Shown here piece after piece: positions 51,477 to 59,857 of a DNA stretch of 64,000 nt (position 1 is the stretch's first letter; each line of letters starts with the position of its first letter). Source of the DNA: Polyangiaceae bacterium (GTDB lineage Bacteria > Myxococcota_A > Polyangia > Polyangiales > Polyangiaceae); the NCBI GenBank assembly GCA_025937835.1, contig JAICQO010000015.1, positions 33,508 to 97,507 of the forward strand, in the 5' to 3' direction. Below the pieces are notes generated by a model. The model made no database searches. It saw nothing but the letters and a program-made list of their open reading frames with translations, and was not told where the DNA came from. The position numbers and the translations under genes were made by a program.

Positions 51477-53887
51477 TTGTCGTCCTCCGCGTCCTCGAGC
51501 ACTTCACGCAGCTCGTCGTTCAGGTTCTGCTCCTCGCGCGAGCGCTCTCGCAGCAGATTTCGCACGCGCACCCGGTGCTCTTCGCGGGACTCCCAGGCCT
51601 CCTGCACGATCCCGACGTCGGCGCGCAGCACCACGCTCTTCAGGCGGTCCCGCACACGCGCGAAGTTCTTGAACGCGACCTCGCCGATCAGCACGCGCGA
51701 CTCCTGGTCGAGGGCCTCGAGCCCCCGGGCGTAGGTCTCGAGCGCGGCCACCTCGCTGCTCACCTTGCGGCCCAGGTCGGCGGCGAGGTTCCGGGTCTCC
51801 TGCTCGTAGGCCCGGAGCTGCCCTTCGAGCTTGGACTCGGAGGCTTCCAGCCGCACCATCAGCGGCGACAGCGCGCGCGCGAAGGCGCGCCCGGACTCAC
51901 CGCCCTGCCCTGCTGCGAGCAGCGAGAGCTCGCGCGTGAACAGCTCGCGGAACGTGCGGCGCACCTCGTCGTCTTCCACGAAGCGCTGATCGCCGAAGCC
52001 GCTTTGCGCGCGCCCGAGCACGATCGCCTCGCGGTACTCGTCGATCTGCCGTCGATAGCTGGCGAGCTCGCGCTCGTTGGCGTCGATCTCCAGCCGGAAG
52101 CGCTCGCGGCTCGAAAGATCGCCGGTCACGCCGTGCTGGTCGGCCTCCTTCAGCACGCGCCGGAGCCCGTTGACGATGGCGTTCAGCCGATCGACCTCGA
52201 GCAGCAACACCTGTAGCCCCTGGGAGACCTTGTTCCACTGCCGCTCGCCCGACTCTTCGCGTCCGGCAAACTCCGCCTCGCTCGCGGGCAGCCAGCGCAT
52301 GCGCTCGGCGAGCGCGCGGCGCTCGCTGCGCACGCTGGCGAGCTCGCCGGCCTCGGCCTCGAATTCGTCGGAGCCCTGCGTGAGCAAGAGCCGCGCCTTG
52401 GACAGGCGATTCAAGAGCTCGAGCGCGTACTGCACCCGCATCCGTACCTCGGGGAAGGCCTTCACCCGGGTCGGCACCAGCAGCACCGCGTTCAGCTTGG
52501 CGGCGAGCTTGCGCGAGGCCTTGATCAGCGTGCGGCTGCGCGCCACGTCCTCGATCATCCCGAACACGTGCTCGTCTTCCGACTCTTCGCGCGCCCAGGC
52601 GATGGTCAACGGCGAGAGCTGGCTGTCCACCGACAGACGATCGTCCGTCGTGAGCTTGTCGTAGTACGCCGCGGGATCGTTGGTCGAGGCGATGAACGCT
52701 TCGAGCTGTTGGCGGACCGGATCGAACTTGGCGTGCACGGAGCGGTAGAGCGCGAGCGAGTTCGCGAACTGACCGGAGCGCAGCATCAGATCGGCGCGGA
52801 GCAGCGAGCCGTCCGCGGCTTCCATGGTCTGCGGATCCATGATCGACAACACCTCGAGCGCGCGCTGGGCGCGCACGAAGTCGCCGAGCCGCACGTAGAC
52901 CCAGGCCAGCTCGTAGAGCATGGTCGAGAACTCGGGCGATGAGCGCCGCACGTGCGTGTAGGCCTCTGCGGCGCGCGTGTAGTCGCTGACCTCGTAAGAG
53001 AGCCGGCCGACGGCCATCCACGCCAGATCGAGCACCTGCTGATCGGAGTCGGTCTTCGCCGGCAGCAGCGTCACGCGCCGGAACTGCTCGATGGCGGGAG
53101 CGTAGCGGGCCTTCAGGTCGTCCCCCGCGACGGCGGGGCCCTCGGGCGCGGCACCACCCGGCACGTTGAGCGCCGCCACCGCCGCAGCGGCGCCGGCGTT
53201 GCTGGCCTTCCGCAACGTGATCACGCCGGCCAGGTATTGAGACTGCAGCGAGTAAGGAGTGCCGCCCGGGACCTCGGCGATCGCGCGCTCTGCCGACGAG
53301 TAGTCGCGCTTGGCGATGAACGCCTTGGCGCGAGCGTAGGACAGCGAGCCCGTACGATCGCGCGTCGGCAACTTCGCGAGCCGCGCCACGACGTCGTCCA
53401 GGCTGTCGAGGTCGCCGGTCCGGAGCGCGATGTCGACGAGCCGGCTCACCGCGCGCCCCGCATAATCCTGGTACGCGCCGACCGAGGAGCGATCGAGCAC
53501 CTCGCGGTAGTGCCGCCGCGCCGACAGGTACTGGCGCGCCTGGAAGTAGGCCTCGGCGATCAGGAAGCTCGCGTCCGCGTGCGCGGACTCGGAGACCTTA
53601 CCCTGCCGGTACAGCTCGAGGATCTGGCTGAGCTCGTCGATCGCTCGTTCGCTGTCTTTCAGCCGCACCAGCATCTCGCCGGCGGCGATGCGCTCCGCCG
53701 CCGACGGGCCGAGCAGCTTCGCGGGCACCGGCGGCGCGCCTCGCACCATGCTGGCTTCGACGCCGCTGATGGACCGCTCGGCCTGAGAGCGCGCCAGCTC
53801 GGGATCGAGCCCGAACGCGCGAGCAGGCACCAACAGCCCGAGGAGCAGCGCCGCGCCCGAGCGTCGGACTGCGGCCACTCGCATCAC
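51473..53887 (-). CDS. Periplasmic TPR/coiled-coil protein, GltC/NfsC-like
   Basis: 804 residues from GTG 53887 (ATG 53884 is also possible). Signal MMRVAAVRRSGAALLLGLLVPARAFG. The N-terminal two-thirds hold TPR units (ASFLIAEAYFQARQYLSARRHYREVLDRS, LSYARAKAFIAKRDYSSAERAIAEVPGG, ELAWVYVRLGDFVRAQRALEVLSIMDP). From about residue 480 long heptad-rich helices predominate (ELASVRSERRALAERMRWLPASEAEF, DANERELASYRRQIDEYREAIVLGRA), ending in a charged NDELREVLEDAEDDK. GltC in Myxococcus is a TPR protein of similar place in the gene order. Probably a periplasmic strut of the machine. Confidence 0.82.
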   Translation of the reverse strand: MMRVAAVRRSGAALLLGLLVPARAFGLDPELARSQAERSISGVEASMVRGAPPVPAKLLGPSAAERIAAGEMLVRLKDSERAIDELSQILELYRQGKVSESAHADASFLIAEAYFQARQYLSARRHYREVLDRSSVGAYQDYAGRAVSRLVDIALRTGDLDSLDDVVARLAKLPTRDRTGSLSYARAKAFIAKRDYSSAERAIAEVPGGTPYSLQSQYLAGVITLRKASNAGAAAAVAALNVPGGAAPEGPAVAGDDLKARYAPAIEQFRRVTLLPAKTDSDQQVLDLAWMAVGRLSYEVSDYTRAAEAYTHVRRSSPEFSTMLYELAWVYVRLGDFVRAQRALEVLSIMDPQTMEAADGSLLRADLMLRSGQFANSLALYRSVHAKFDPVRQQLEAFIASTNDPAAYYDKLTTDDRLSVDSQLSPLTIAWAREESEDEHVFGMIEDVARSRTLIKASRKLAAKLNAVLLVPTRVKAFPEVRMRVQYALELLNRLSKARLLLTQGSDEFEAEAGELASVRSERRALAERMRWLPASEAEFAGREESGERQWNKVSQGLQVLLLEVDRLNAIVNGLRRVLKEADQHGVTGDLSSRERFRLEIDANERELASYRRQIDEYREAIVLGRAQSGFGDQRFVEDDEVRRTFRELFTRELSLLAAGQGGESGRAFARALSPLMVRLEASESKLEGQLRAYEQETRNLAADLGRKVSSEVAALETYARGLEALDQESRVLIGEVAFKNFARVRDRLKSVVLRADVGIVQEAWESREEHRVRVRNLLRERSREEQNLNDELREVLEDAEDDK

Positions 53888-54816
53888 TTCGACCCCGCCC
53901 CCACCGACATGCTCCCGGACACGCTACCCTGCGCGCCGGACTTCGGCGCCGGCCGCGCCGGGCCGCTGCTCGGACCGGTGAAGCCGGAGCGCGTGCTCTC
54001 CGAATAACGGATCGAAGGCCGCTGCTCGACCGGCGTCGTGACGTCGCCCTTTTCCCAGGCGATCACGTCGAGCGCCAGAGTCTTGCCTTCTCCGACCGTG
54101 AACGAGTGGCCCGACGGCACCTCGAAGCGGTAACTGCGGAGGTAGGAGAACACGCCGTAGCCGTGCCCGCGCAGCTTCAACACCACCTGCAAGGTGTGAT
54201 CCCCGGGCGGAATCGAGCCGCTGAAAATCGGGATTTCCTTCTGAGTGGCGAGCACGCCGGCCTCGGTGTCGTCCTGGCGATTGTACTGGACCGCGCCGTC
54301 GAGCACGAACACCGCGCCGGTCAGGCGGAACGCGCCGCTCAGGTCGTTCTTGAAGGTGATCTCCGCGCGGGCGCCGCCGACTCCACCCGAGAGGATGGTG
54401 TCACTCAGCAGGCTGAGCCGGGTGTGGCTGCGTCGGATCTGCTCCTTCAGATCGTCGATGCGCTGTTCCAGATCGCGGAGCCGCACCACGTACGTGCCGC
54501 CGTCGAGCGGTTGGTTTTGCGTGGTCGAAGTAGACGAGTTCGGCGCCGTGCTGGTCGGTGAGCTGGCAGTAGCAGCAGAGGTGGGAGAAGCGGCCGACGA
54601 CGTGGGCGTCGGAGTGGCAGCAGGTGCGGGAGTCGGCGCGGGTGCGCTCGGCGCCGCAGCTGCCGGTGTGGTTGCCGCGCCAGTCGGCGTCGCAGCCGCG
54701 GGCTTCGTCGCAGCCGCGGTTGTCCCGGACGCGCCACCGGTCTGTGCCTTCACCTCCCCGAGCACCGAACACCAAGCTGCCAGGCCCAAGACCAGAAATA
54801 CTTTGTTAAGGCGCAT
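53884..54816 (-). CDS. Exported protein with Ala/Thr/Pro linker and coiled coil, first gene of operon
   Basis: 310 residues from ATG 54816, 20 codons inside the longest frame, because MRLNKVFLVLGLAAWCSVLGEVKAQ is the signal. Residues about 26-102 are an Ala/Thr/Pro/Ser linker. A short coiled coil follows (VVRLRDLEQRIDDLKEQIRRSHTRLSLL), then a beta-sandwich-like domain of about 160 residues (GARAEITFKNDLSGAFRLTGAVFVLDGAVQYNRQD... IPPGDHTLQVVLKLRGHGYGVFSYLRSYRFEVPSGHSFTVGEGK). The linker can mislead searches into calling it dihydrolipoamide acetyltransferase; there is no lipoyl-lysine DKA/DKV motif and no HxxxDG. Stop overlaps the next gene, so it belongs to the machine. Confidence 0.78.
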   Translation of the reverse strand: MRLNKVFLVLGLAAWCSVLGEVKAQTGGASGTTAAATKPAAATPTGAATTPAAAAPSAPAPTPAPAATPTPTSSAASPTSAATASSPTSTAPNSSTSTTQNQPLDGGTYVVRLRDLEQRIDDLKEQIRRSHTRLSLLSDTILSGGVGGARAEITFKNDLSGAFRLTGAVFVLDGAVQYNRQDDTEAGVLATQKEIPIFSGSIPPGDHTLQVVLKLRGHGYGVFSYLRSYRFEVPSGHSFTVGEGKTLALDVIAWEKGDVTTPVEQRPSIRYSESTRSGFTGPSSGPARPAPKSGAQGSVSGSMSVGAGSK

Positions 54817-55130
54817 GGATGAACCCTGATTGCCTCCGCCCACGGAATCTTCCAACGCCCGGTCTCTACACGCCAAGCAAAAACGGGGGGGTGCGAGCGG
54901 TGGGCTCGACGGCCTGAATCGCCGGCCGCAGGTCCGATAAGTGACCCGCCGGCCGAATCACTGACCAGCCGGCCGCAAACATCAAAACGTAGCCTTCTTG
55001 CGGGCTTCCGTAGGCGGGCGTAGCGTCGGAACCGCGCCCGGAAGGAGGCCCTTCCCTGCCCAGTTCGGCACCCTGTGCCGGTCTCGACCACCCCGTTCTT
55101 CGGCCTCCGACCCGCGCAAGGTGAACCCCG
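54817..55130. promoter_or_regulatory. Divergent regulatory region between the Glt/Nfs-like operon and ECF sigma gene
   Basis: 314 bases without a gene. It holds three GCCGGCCG boxes (54921-54928, 54948-54955, 54968-54975). Two of these sit in a longer direct repeat TGACCnGCCGGCCG at 54942-54955 and 54962-54975, 20 bases apart (two helical turns). Nearer the sigma gene are a GGAACC (55028-55033), the typical core of an ECF -35 element, and a hairpin GGAAGG-AGGC-CCTTCC (55040-55055). I see no convincing matching -10. It may hold promoters for both directions. Confidence 0.45.
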
Positions 55131-55751
55131 ATGCCGGCCGTGCAGAGCGATGCGACGGACGAAATGCTGATGATCCGCTACCAGCGCGGTGACCGGCAGG
55201 CGTTCGCCGAGTTGGTCTCCCGACACGGGCGGCGTGTCTACAATTTCGTCCTCCGGCAGCTGCGCGACGAAACGCGGGCCGAAGCGATCACCGAAGAGAC
55301 GTTTCTGCGCGTCGTGCAGAGCGCTGCGCAGTTCAAGAACGAGGCGCGCTTCGCGACCTGGCTCTACAGCATCGTCAGAAACTTGTGCATCGAACACCGC
55401 CAGCGAGGGCCGCGCTCGCTCGATGAGCGGGGCGCGCGTCGCGAAGAGCGCGGCGACGGAGCGCCGCAGCCGGCGTCGGAGCGAGCACCGGAATCATCCG
55501 CGCGCAGCACCGTCGAGCGCTCCGTCGTGTCGTCGCAGGTCGGCGCGTCGATCGTGCGCGTTCTCGAAGACTTGCCCGACGAGCAGCGCGAAGTGTTCCT
55601 GATGCGAGAGATCGCCAACTTGCCGTTCGAGGACATCGCGCTGATCACCCAGGTGCCGGCGGAGACGGTGAAGGCTCGCATGCGCTACGCGCTCGATCGG
55701 CTGCGCGACGCGCTCTCGAATTTCGAAGAGTACGCGCGCGCGCTACGCTAG
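55131..55751 (+). CDS. ECF-type RNA polymerase sigma factor
   Basis: 206 residues from ATG 55131 with AAGGTGA seven to eight bases upstream. Region 2 in DEMLMIRYQRGDRQAFAELVSRHGRRVYNFVLRQLRDETRAEAITEETFLRVVQSA and FATWLYSIVRNLCIEH. A charged linker of about 45 residues (RRGPR...ERS) follows, and region 4 is EDLPDEQREVFLMREIANLPFEDIALITQVPAETVKARMRYALDRLR. The next gene is a zinc-type anti-sigma/TPR protein. Divergent from the Glt/Nfs-like operon, so it may control that operon (inference). A GGAACC upstream may mean self-activation. Confidence 0.94.
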   Translation: MPAVQSDATDEMLMIRYQRGDRQAFAELVSRHGRRVYNFVLRQLRDETRAEAITEETFLRVVQSAAQFKNEARFATWLYSIVRNLCIEHRQRGPRSLDERGARREERGDGAPQPASERAPESSARSTVERSVVSSQVGASIVRVLEDLPDEQREVFLMREIANLPFEDIALITQVPAETVKARMRYALDRLRDALSNFEEYARALR

Positions 55752-55761
55752 GTGCACCCCC

Positions 55762-56787
55762 GTGGATTGCGAGAAATTCGACCGAATCACCATGGATTTC
55801 CTGTACGGGGAGCTCGATCAGCTGACCGCGGCCGCGGCCGATCGGCACATGGAGCACTGCACACGCTGTCGGGACATCGGCAGCAGGCTGCGGGCGACGC
55901 GCGACGTCGGGCGCATGCCGCTCGTCGATCCCCCCGACGGGCTCGAGCTCAGGGTGGCGGCCGCGGAGAAGCGCGCGCGCGCCGAGGCTCCGCTCGGCCA
56001 GCGACTCGGTCGCGGCGTGTCCGTGCTCGCGAGCTACGCGATGCGACCACAGCTCGCGATGGCGTTGCTCTTGCTGCTGGTGATCGCTTCGAGTCTGATC
56101 TTGTTGCGCGGCCGCCCCGGCGAGCAGATGAACCTGTTCGTGACCGGGCGGGGTGTGCCCGAGAGCGAGGTCGAGAGCGTGGCGATCGTTCCGCGCCGCG
56201 AGCTCGATCGACCACGCGCGCCCGAGGGTGAGCGACCCGAGCGCGCGGGCGACGCACGCAGCGAACGCACGGCGCCCTCGGCGCGAGCGTCCGCGTCCGC
56301 ACAACCCGAGCAGGACACTCCGTCCGTCGAGGCGTCTACCGATCGCGATTACGAGGCCGCGCTCGCCGCCTACCGCGATCGCCGCTACGACGACGCGCAA
56401 CGCCGCTTCGAGTCCCTGGCCGCGCGCGGCGGCAGCTCCGCCGCGTCAGCCGCGCTCTACGCGGCGCAATCCGCCCGCGCCCGCGCCGGCTGCCCCACGG
56501 CGGCACCGCTCTTCGAGCAGGCTTTCCAGCGTTTTCCCGACAGCCAGCCCGGCTACGAGTCCGCCTGGCAAGCCGCCGGTTGTTACCGCACCCTCGGCGA
56601 CTTCGAGCGCGCGCGACACCACTACGAGCTCTTGCTCAAGAAGCCCGGCTACACCGACCGCGCCCAGGCCGCGCTCGCCTCGATGGGCGACATCGACCCG
56701 CTCGAGCTCGCCAAGCAAAAAGAGGAAGCGCAGAAGGCCGCGCCCCCCACGCCGTCGGCAAAGCCGTACCTTGGGCCCTCACCGTAG
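55762..56787 (+). CDS. Zinc-finger anti-sigma factor fused to periplasmic TPR domain
   Basis: 341 residues from GTG 55762, 10 bases after the sigma gene. The N-terminal ZAS domain has the zinc motif H30-x3-C34-x2-C37-like HMEHCTRC preceded by CEKFDRITMDFLYGELD. One transmembrane helix (LAMALLLLLVIASSLILL, about 95-112). Then come a charged linker and a periplasmic TPR/YbgF-like domain (EAALAAYRDRRYDDAQRRFESLAARG, PLFEQAFQRFPDSQPGYESAWQAAGCYRTLGDFERARHHYELLL). It should hold the sigma factor at the membrane and release it on a periplasmic signal sensed by the TPR part. Confidence 0.9.
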   Translation: MDCEKFDRITMDFLYGELDQLTAAAADRHMEHCTRCRDIGSRLRATRDVGRMPLVDPPDGLELRVAAAEKRARAEAPLGQRLGRGVSVLASYAMRPQLAMALLLLLVIASSLILLRGRPGEQMNLFVTGRGVPESEVESVAIVPRRELDRPRAPEGERPERAGDARSERTAPSARASASAQPEQDTPSVEASTDRDYEAALAAYRDRRYDDAQRRFESLAARGGSSAASAALYAAQSARARAGCPTAAPLFEQAFQRFPDSQPGYESAWQAAGCYRTLGDFERARHHYELLLKKPGYTDRAQAALASMGDIDPLELAKQKEEAQKAAPPTPSAKPYLGPSP

Positions 56788-56871
56788 GCACGGCGGTGCT
56801 CGGCGCAGAGGGGGATGAACAGGAAGGCGAAAAACTCTCCACGCCGCAGAGCGACGTTGCGGGGCGGGGCG

Positions 56872-57267
56872 TCAGTTGTTGTCGGTGCTGCGGACGTAGG
56901 CGATGGTGTGGACCAGATCGACCAGACGCTCGCGCGACTCGTCCGTGAGCTCGACGAAGCGGATGCCCATGCCGGGGTTCGGGTTGTCCGAGAGCATGCG
57001 CACCGGGTTCACCCACTGCACCTGACCCTTGGTCACGAACTCGTCGGGGCTGCCCGGAGGGGCAAAGCGCAACGTGAGGCGCGTGCCGATCTCCAGCGGC
57101 TCCTGGGTTCTCACGAACACGCCGAGCTCCGAGATGTCGGTGATGTTCGCGTAGAGGAACGTGTCCTCGGTTTCGCAATCGACGGACCAGGTGACGTCGA
57201 TTCGCTCCGCACTCCGCCGTTCCGACACCGGTGGGCGCTCGGAAGGTTTCGGATCGTCGCTCCTCAC
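56872..57267 (-). CDS. PilZ-domain protein (possible c-di-GMP receptor)
   Basis: 131 residues from GTG 57267. PilZ fold: basic motif ERRSAERIDV (RxxxR-like) near residue 16-25, the strand motif ITDISELGVFVRT (DxSxxG) and the closing NPGMGIRFVELTDESRERLVDLV. The first motif has R17 and R22, spaced RSAER, so c-di-GMP binding is plausible but not assured. The Myxococcus-type PilZ proteins of this size are often linked to motility. Lies alone between convergent and co-directional genes, near the Glt/Nfs-like locus. Confidence 0.9.
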   Translation of the reverse strand: MRSDDPKPSERPPVSERRSAERIDVTWSVDCETEDTFLYANITDISELGVFVRTQEPLEIGTRLTLRFAPPGSPDEFVTKGQVQWVNPVRMLSDNPNPGMGIRFVELTDESRERLVDLVHTIAYVRSTDNN

Positions 57268-57344
57268 TCCGCCCCGATACCATTGCTCGGAGCGGGCTGG
57301 CTAGCGTGTTTTTTGGAGCCTTTCTGGGTGCATGTGTGCCGGGA

Positions 57345-59774
57345 TCAATCGACACGCAGCACTCCGAGAAAAATCCGATCTGCGCCGGCCGAGCCGCGGG
57401 TGACGGGCAGGCGTTCTTCCCCGATGTGCAGCCCCGCGTAAACGGAGTAGCTGCCAGGAGCGAGCTCAGTGTCGACCCGGAAGCGATGTCGATCGACGAT
57501 CCAATCGCCGGGCAACCACGCGTCGGTCGAGTAGCTCCCAGCGAGCGGTTCGTGATCGACGTTGAAGCGCTGCTGGAAACCGTCGACGTGCACGAAGATG
57601 CGCCACGCGCGCTCGAGTCGCGAACGCACCTCGAAGAACAGGTACAAGTCGTACCACTCGCCGGCGATCACCTCGCTCTGGACAACTCCTTCACGATCGC
57701 GGAGCTCCCAGCCGACGAGCGCGAGCGCTGGAGCGAGCTCGGCGTCGAGCACGCGCGCTGGCTCTTTGGGGCGAGCCCCGAGGACGGCGGCGCGCAGCGG
57801 GTTCAGATCGAGCTCTGTCGGCAGCAGGCGATCGACGACGAGCCAGGTCTCGTTCGTGGTGTCGACCACGGGTAGGTTTCGTCGCGGCGTGGTGCGCGCG
57901 CGGAACGCCGCGTTCAAGGCTCCGAGCTCGGACGGAGCGAGCGCGACGAAGCGGCGGCCTCCGCTGCCAGAATCGAGGAAATTCAGGGCCCGTCCGAGGC
58001 CGTCGAGCGCGGTCACGGGCGCTTCGAGCTCGTAGCGCGCGGCGGGTAGCGAACCGTGCAGCAGGCCGAGCGTGTCGCCGGGCCGGGCGCGCTTCCGATA
58101 GGCCGCGAGCGCTGGGTTCTCGGGCAGCTCGTACGAAAGCGCCGGCGCGAGCGCCAGGCTTCCCCCGAGGCCGACCGCCGCGAGGGCGAGCGCGGCGGCA
58201 GTGCCCCGCTCGAGGTGGAACCTCTGCAGCGCGAGGCGCGACAGGTCGCGCAACGCGAACCAGAGCGCGGGAGCCACCGCTAGGAGCAGCGCGGCGAGCC
58301 ACAGGCAGCGAATGCCCCAATGCTCGAAGCCAGTGGCTCCGCCTGCTCCCTGCCGAGCGACCAGCGACAGCGCCACGTCGAGCCCGAGTGCGCTCGCGCC
58401 GACGGCGAGCAGTCCGTAGCCCGCGAGCCCGCCGCGCCAGGCGCGAACCCAATCGAACCACGCCGCGTATTCGGCGCGCGCGAAGGGCGGTGAGCCGCCG
58501 TCGTCCGAGTCGGCGAGGAACAGCGCCGCCACGCCGAAGCCCGCGAACGTGGCCGCTGCGCCGAGGCCGAACCAGCCCACATCCCAGGTTGCCGGCAGTG
58601 TTCCAGGCGGCGCGCCGAGCGACACCAGGAGCTTGTCGGGGAAATGGAAGAAGTCCCAGACGAGCAGCGCGGCCGCGCACGCGGCGAAGACTCCGAGGAA
58701 CGCGCGCGCGCGCTTCGTCGCTGGCTCGTCGAGCGCGAGGCCCACGACGAGCGCCAGCATCGGAAGACCCGAGCCGGGAAGCGGACCGAGCGCGGGAGCC
58801 AGCGCGGTTTCGAGCGCCCAGGCGCTGACGGCCGTCATCACGGCCGCGAAGGCGAGCTTCGCCCGCGGGCTCGGCTGTATCTCGCGCGCGGACTGGGTGA
58901 GGAGCTGGCCTAGCGCCGGCAGCGAAAGCGCGCTCCAAGGGAAACCCGCGTGCACCAATTGTCGCAGGCCGGCCTCGAAGCTCGGGTACGGATGCGCGCC
59001 GCGCGCGTTGCCGATCCAGAAGGAGTAGCCCTCGAACGGAATCACGAACCAGGCGAGCGCTCCGGACCCGAGCGCGGCGCACCCCAGTGTCAGGCTGGCC
59101 GCGCCGGCAGCGCGTGACGCGCGGGGTTGGTTCTCACCGGAGAGGGATAGAGCGAGCCAGGTGACACCGACGCCGAGCGCCGCGGGGGCCACGCCGAGCA
59201 GCGGCCCGCGCGCGAAGAAGCCGCCGACCGCGCCGAGCGCCGCGAGCGCGGCGCCGAACCAGCGCCGCCTGGGCGCGACGTCGTCGAACACGAACAGCGC
59301 GTGCCCCGAGAACCCGAGCACGGTCGCCGATAAAGGCGTGATGTCCCCGAGCAGACTTCGGGCCTGGAGATAGTAGAGAGGCGTCGTGGACAGCGCGAGC
59401 ACGGCGAGCGCGGCCGCACGCCGCGAGACCAGGCTCCGGACCGCGAAGAACAGCGCGAGCACGCCCGCAGCGGCGAACAACGCGAGCGGCAGCCGCGCCG
59501 CCCAGGGCTCGAGCCCGAACACTCGAAACCCGAGGGCCATGGCCAGAAACGGCAGCTCGCCCTTGCCGAGCTCACCCCGCGTCGGAACGCTCTCGGCGGC
59601 CCCGGTCCAGCTCCCGGGCCCGCCCGCGCCGAACAACCCTTGCGCGATGCGCCGCGCGAGCTCCGCGTTTTCGACCTCTGGCGGATCCCACAACGGGACC
59701 TGAAGCGCGCCGAACAGGCTCACGAGAGCGACGAGCAGCGACGTCGCTTCGAGCACGGTGAGCCGGCGCTGCAT
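57345..59774 (-). CDS. Large GT39/ArnT-like membrane glycosyltransferase
   Basis: 809 residues from ATG 59774. N-terminal GT-C half: the first helix, then the acidic loop FGALQVPLWDPPEVENAELARRIAQGLF (D/E pair of the catalytic loop) and about twelve further helices to residue 540. The C-terminal 270 residues are soluble (periplasmic). They contain two parts, one around LGLLHGSLPAARYELEAPV and an Ig-like sandwich at the end (GEWYDLYLFFEVRSRLERAWRIFVHVDGFQQRFNVDHEP... APGSYSVYAGLHIGEERLPV) that may bind sugar or the acceptor. Probably transfers a sugar from a polyprenyl carrier to a cell-surface acceptor. Divergent from era. Confidence 0.8.
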   Translation of the reverse strand: MQRRLTVLEATSLLVALVSLFGALQVPLWDPPEVENAELARRIAQGLFGAGGPGSWTGAAESVPTRGELGKGELPFLAMALGFRVFGLEPWAARLPLALFAAAGVLALFFAVRSLVSRRAAALAVLALSTTPLYYLQARSLLGDITPLSATVLGFSGHALFVFDDVAPRRRWFGAALAALGAVGGFFARGPLLGVAPAALGVGVTWLALSLSGENQPRASRAAGAASLTLGCAALGSGALAWFVIPFEGYSFWIGNARGAHPYPSFEAGLRQLVHAGFPWSALSLPALGQLLTQSAREIQPSPRAKLAFAAVMTAVSAWALETALAPALGPLPGSGLPMLALVVGLALDEPATKRARAFLGVFAACAAALLVWDFFHFPDKLLVSLGAPPGTLPATWDVGWFGLGAAATFAGFGVAALFLADSDDGGSPPFARAEYAAWFDWVRAWRGGLAGYGLLAVGASALGLDVALSLVARQGAGGATGFEHWGIRCLWLAALLLAVAPALWFALRDLSRLALQRFHLERGTAAALALAAVGLGGSLALAPALSYELPENPALAAYRKRARPGDTLGLLHGSLPAARYELEAPVTALDGLGRALNFLDSGSGGRRFVALAPSELGALNAAFRARTTPRRNLPVVDTTNETWLVVDRLLPTELDLNPLRAAVLGARPKEPARVLDAELAPALALVGWELRDREGVVQSEVIAGEWYDLYLFFEVRSRLERAWRIFVHVDGFQQRFNVDHEPLAGSYSTDAWLPGDWIVDRHRFRVDTELAPGSYSVYAGLHIGEERLPVTRGSAGADRIFLGVLRVD

Positions 59775-59857
59775 GGCCGGAAGCTATCAGCTGTCGCAGC
59801 CCATTTTTGCCCCAAAGGTTGCAACACCCCGCCCCCGGAGCTACTCCGCCGCTCCTC

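Noticed and set aside
48180..51734. A 1184-codon open frame on the plus strand
   Set aside because: It is antisense to the 1379-residue TPR gene. Its translation is rich in Arg/Val/Leu/Ala/Asp repeats typical of the opposite strand of high-GC genes, has no domain and no ribosome binding site.
54500..54760. DNA tandem repeat
   Set aside because: Codons for an Ala/Thr/Pro/Ser linker; irregular and in frame.
53884..54816. Dihydrolipoamide acetyltransferase
   Set aside because: Only the Ala/Pro-rich linker resembles it; lipoyl and catalytic motifs are missing and the protein is exported.
55028..55055. Complete ECF promoter upstream of the sigma gene
   Set aside because: GGAACC is present but no -10 at the right distance could be identified, so only the region is reported.
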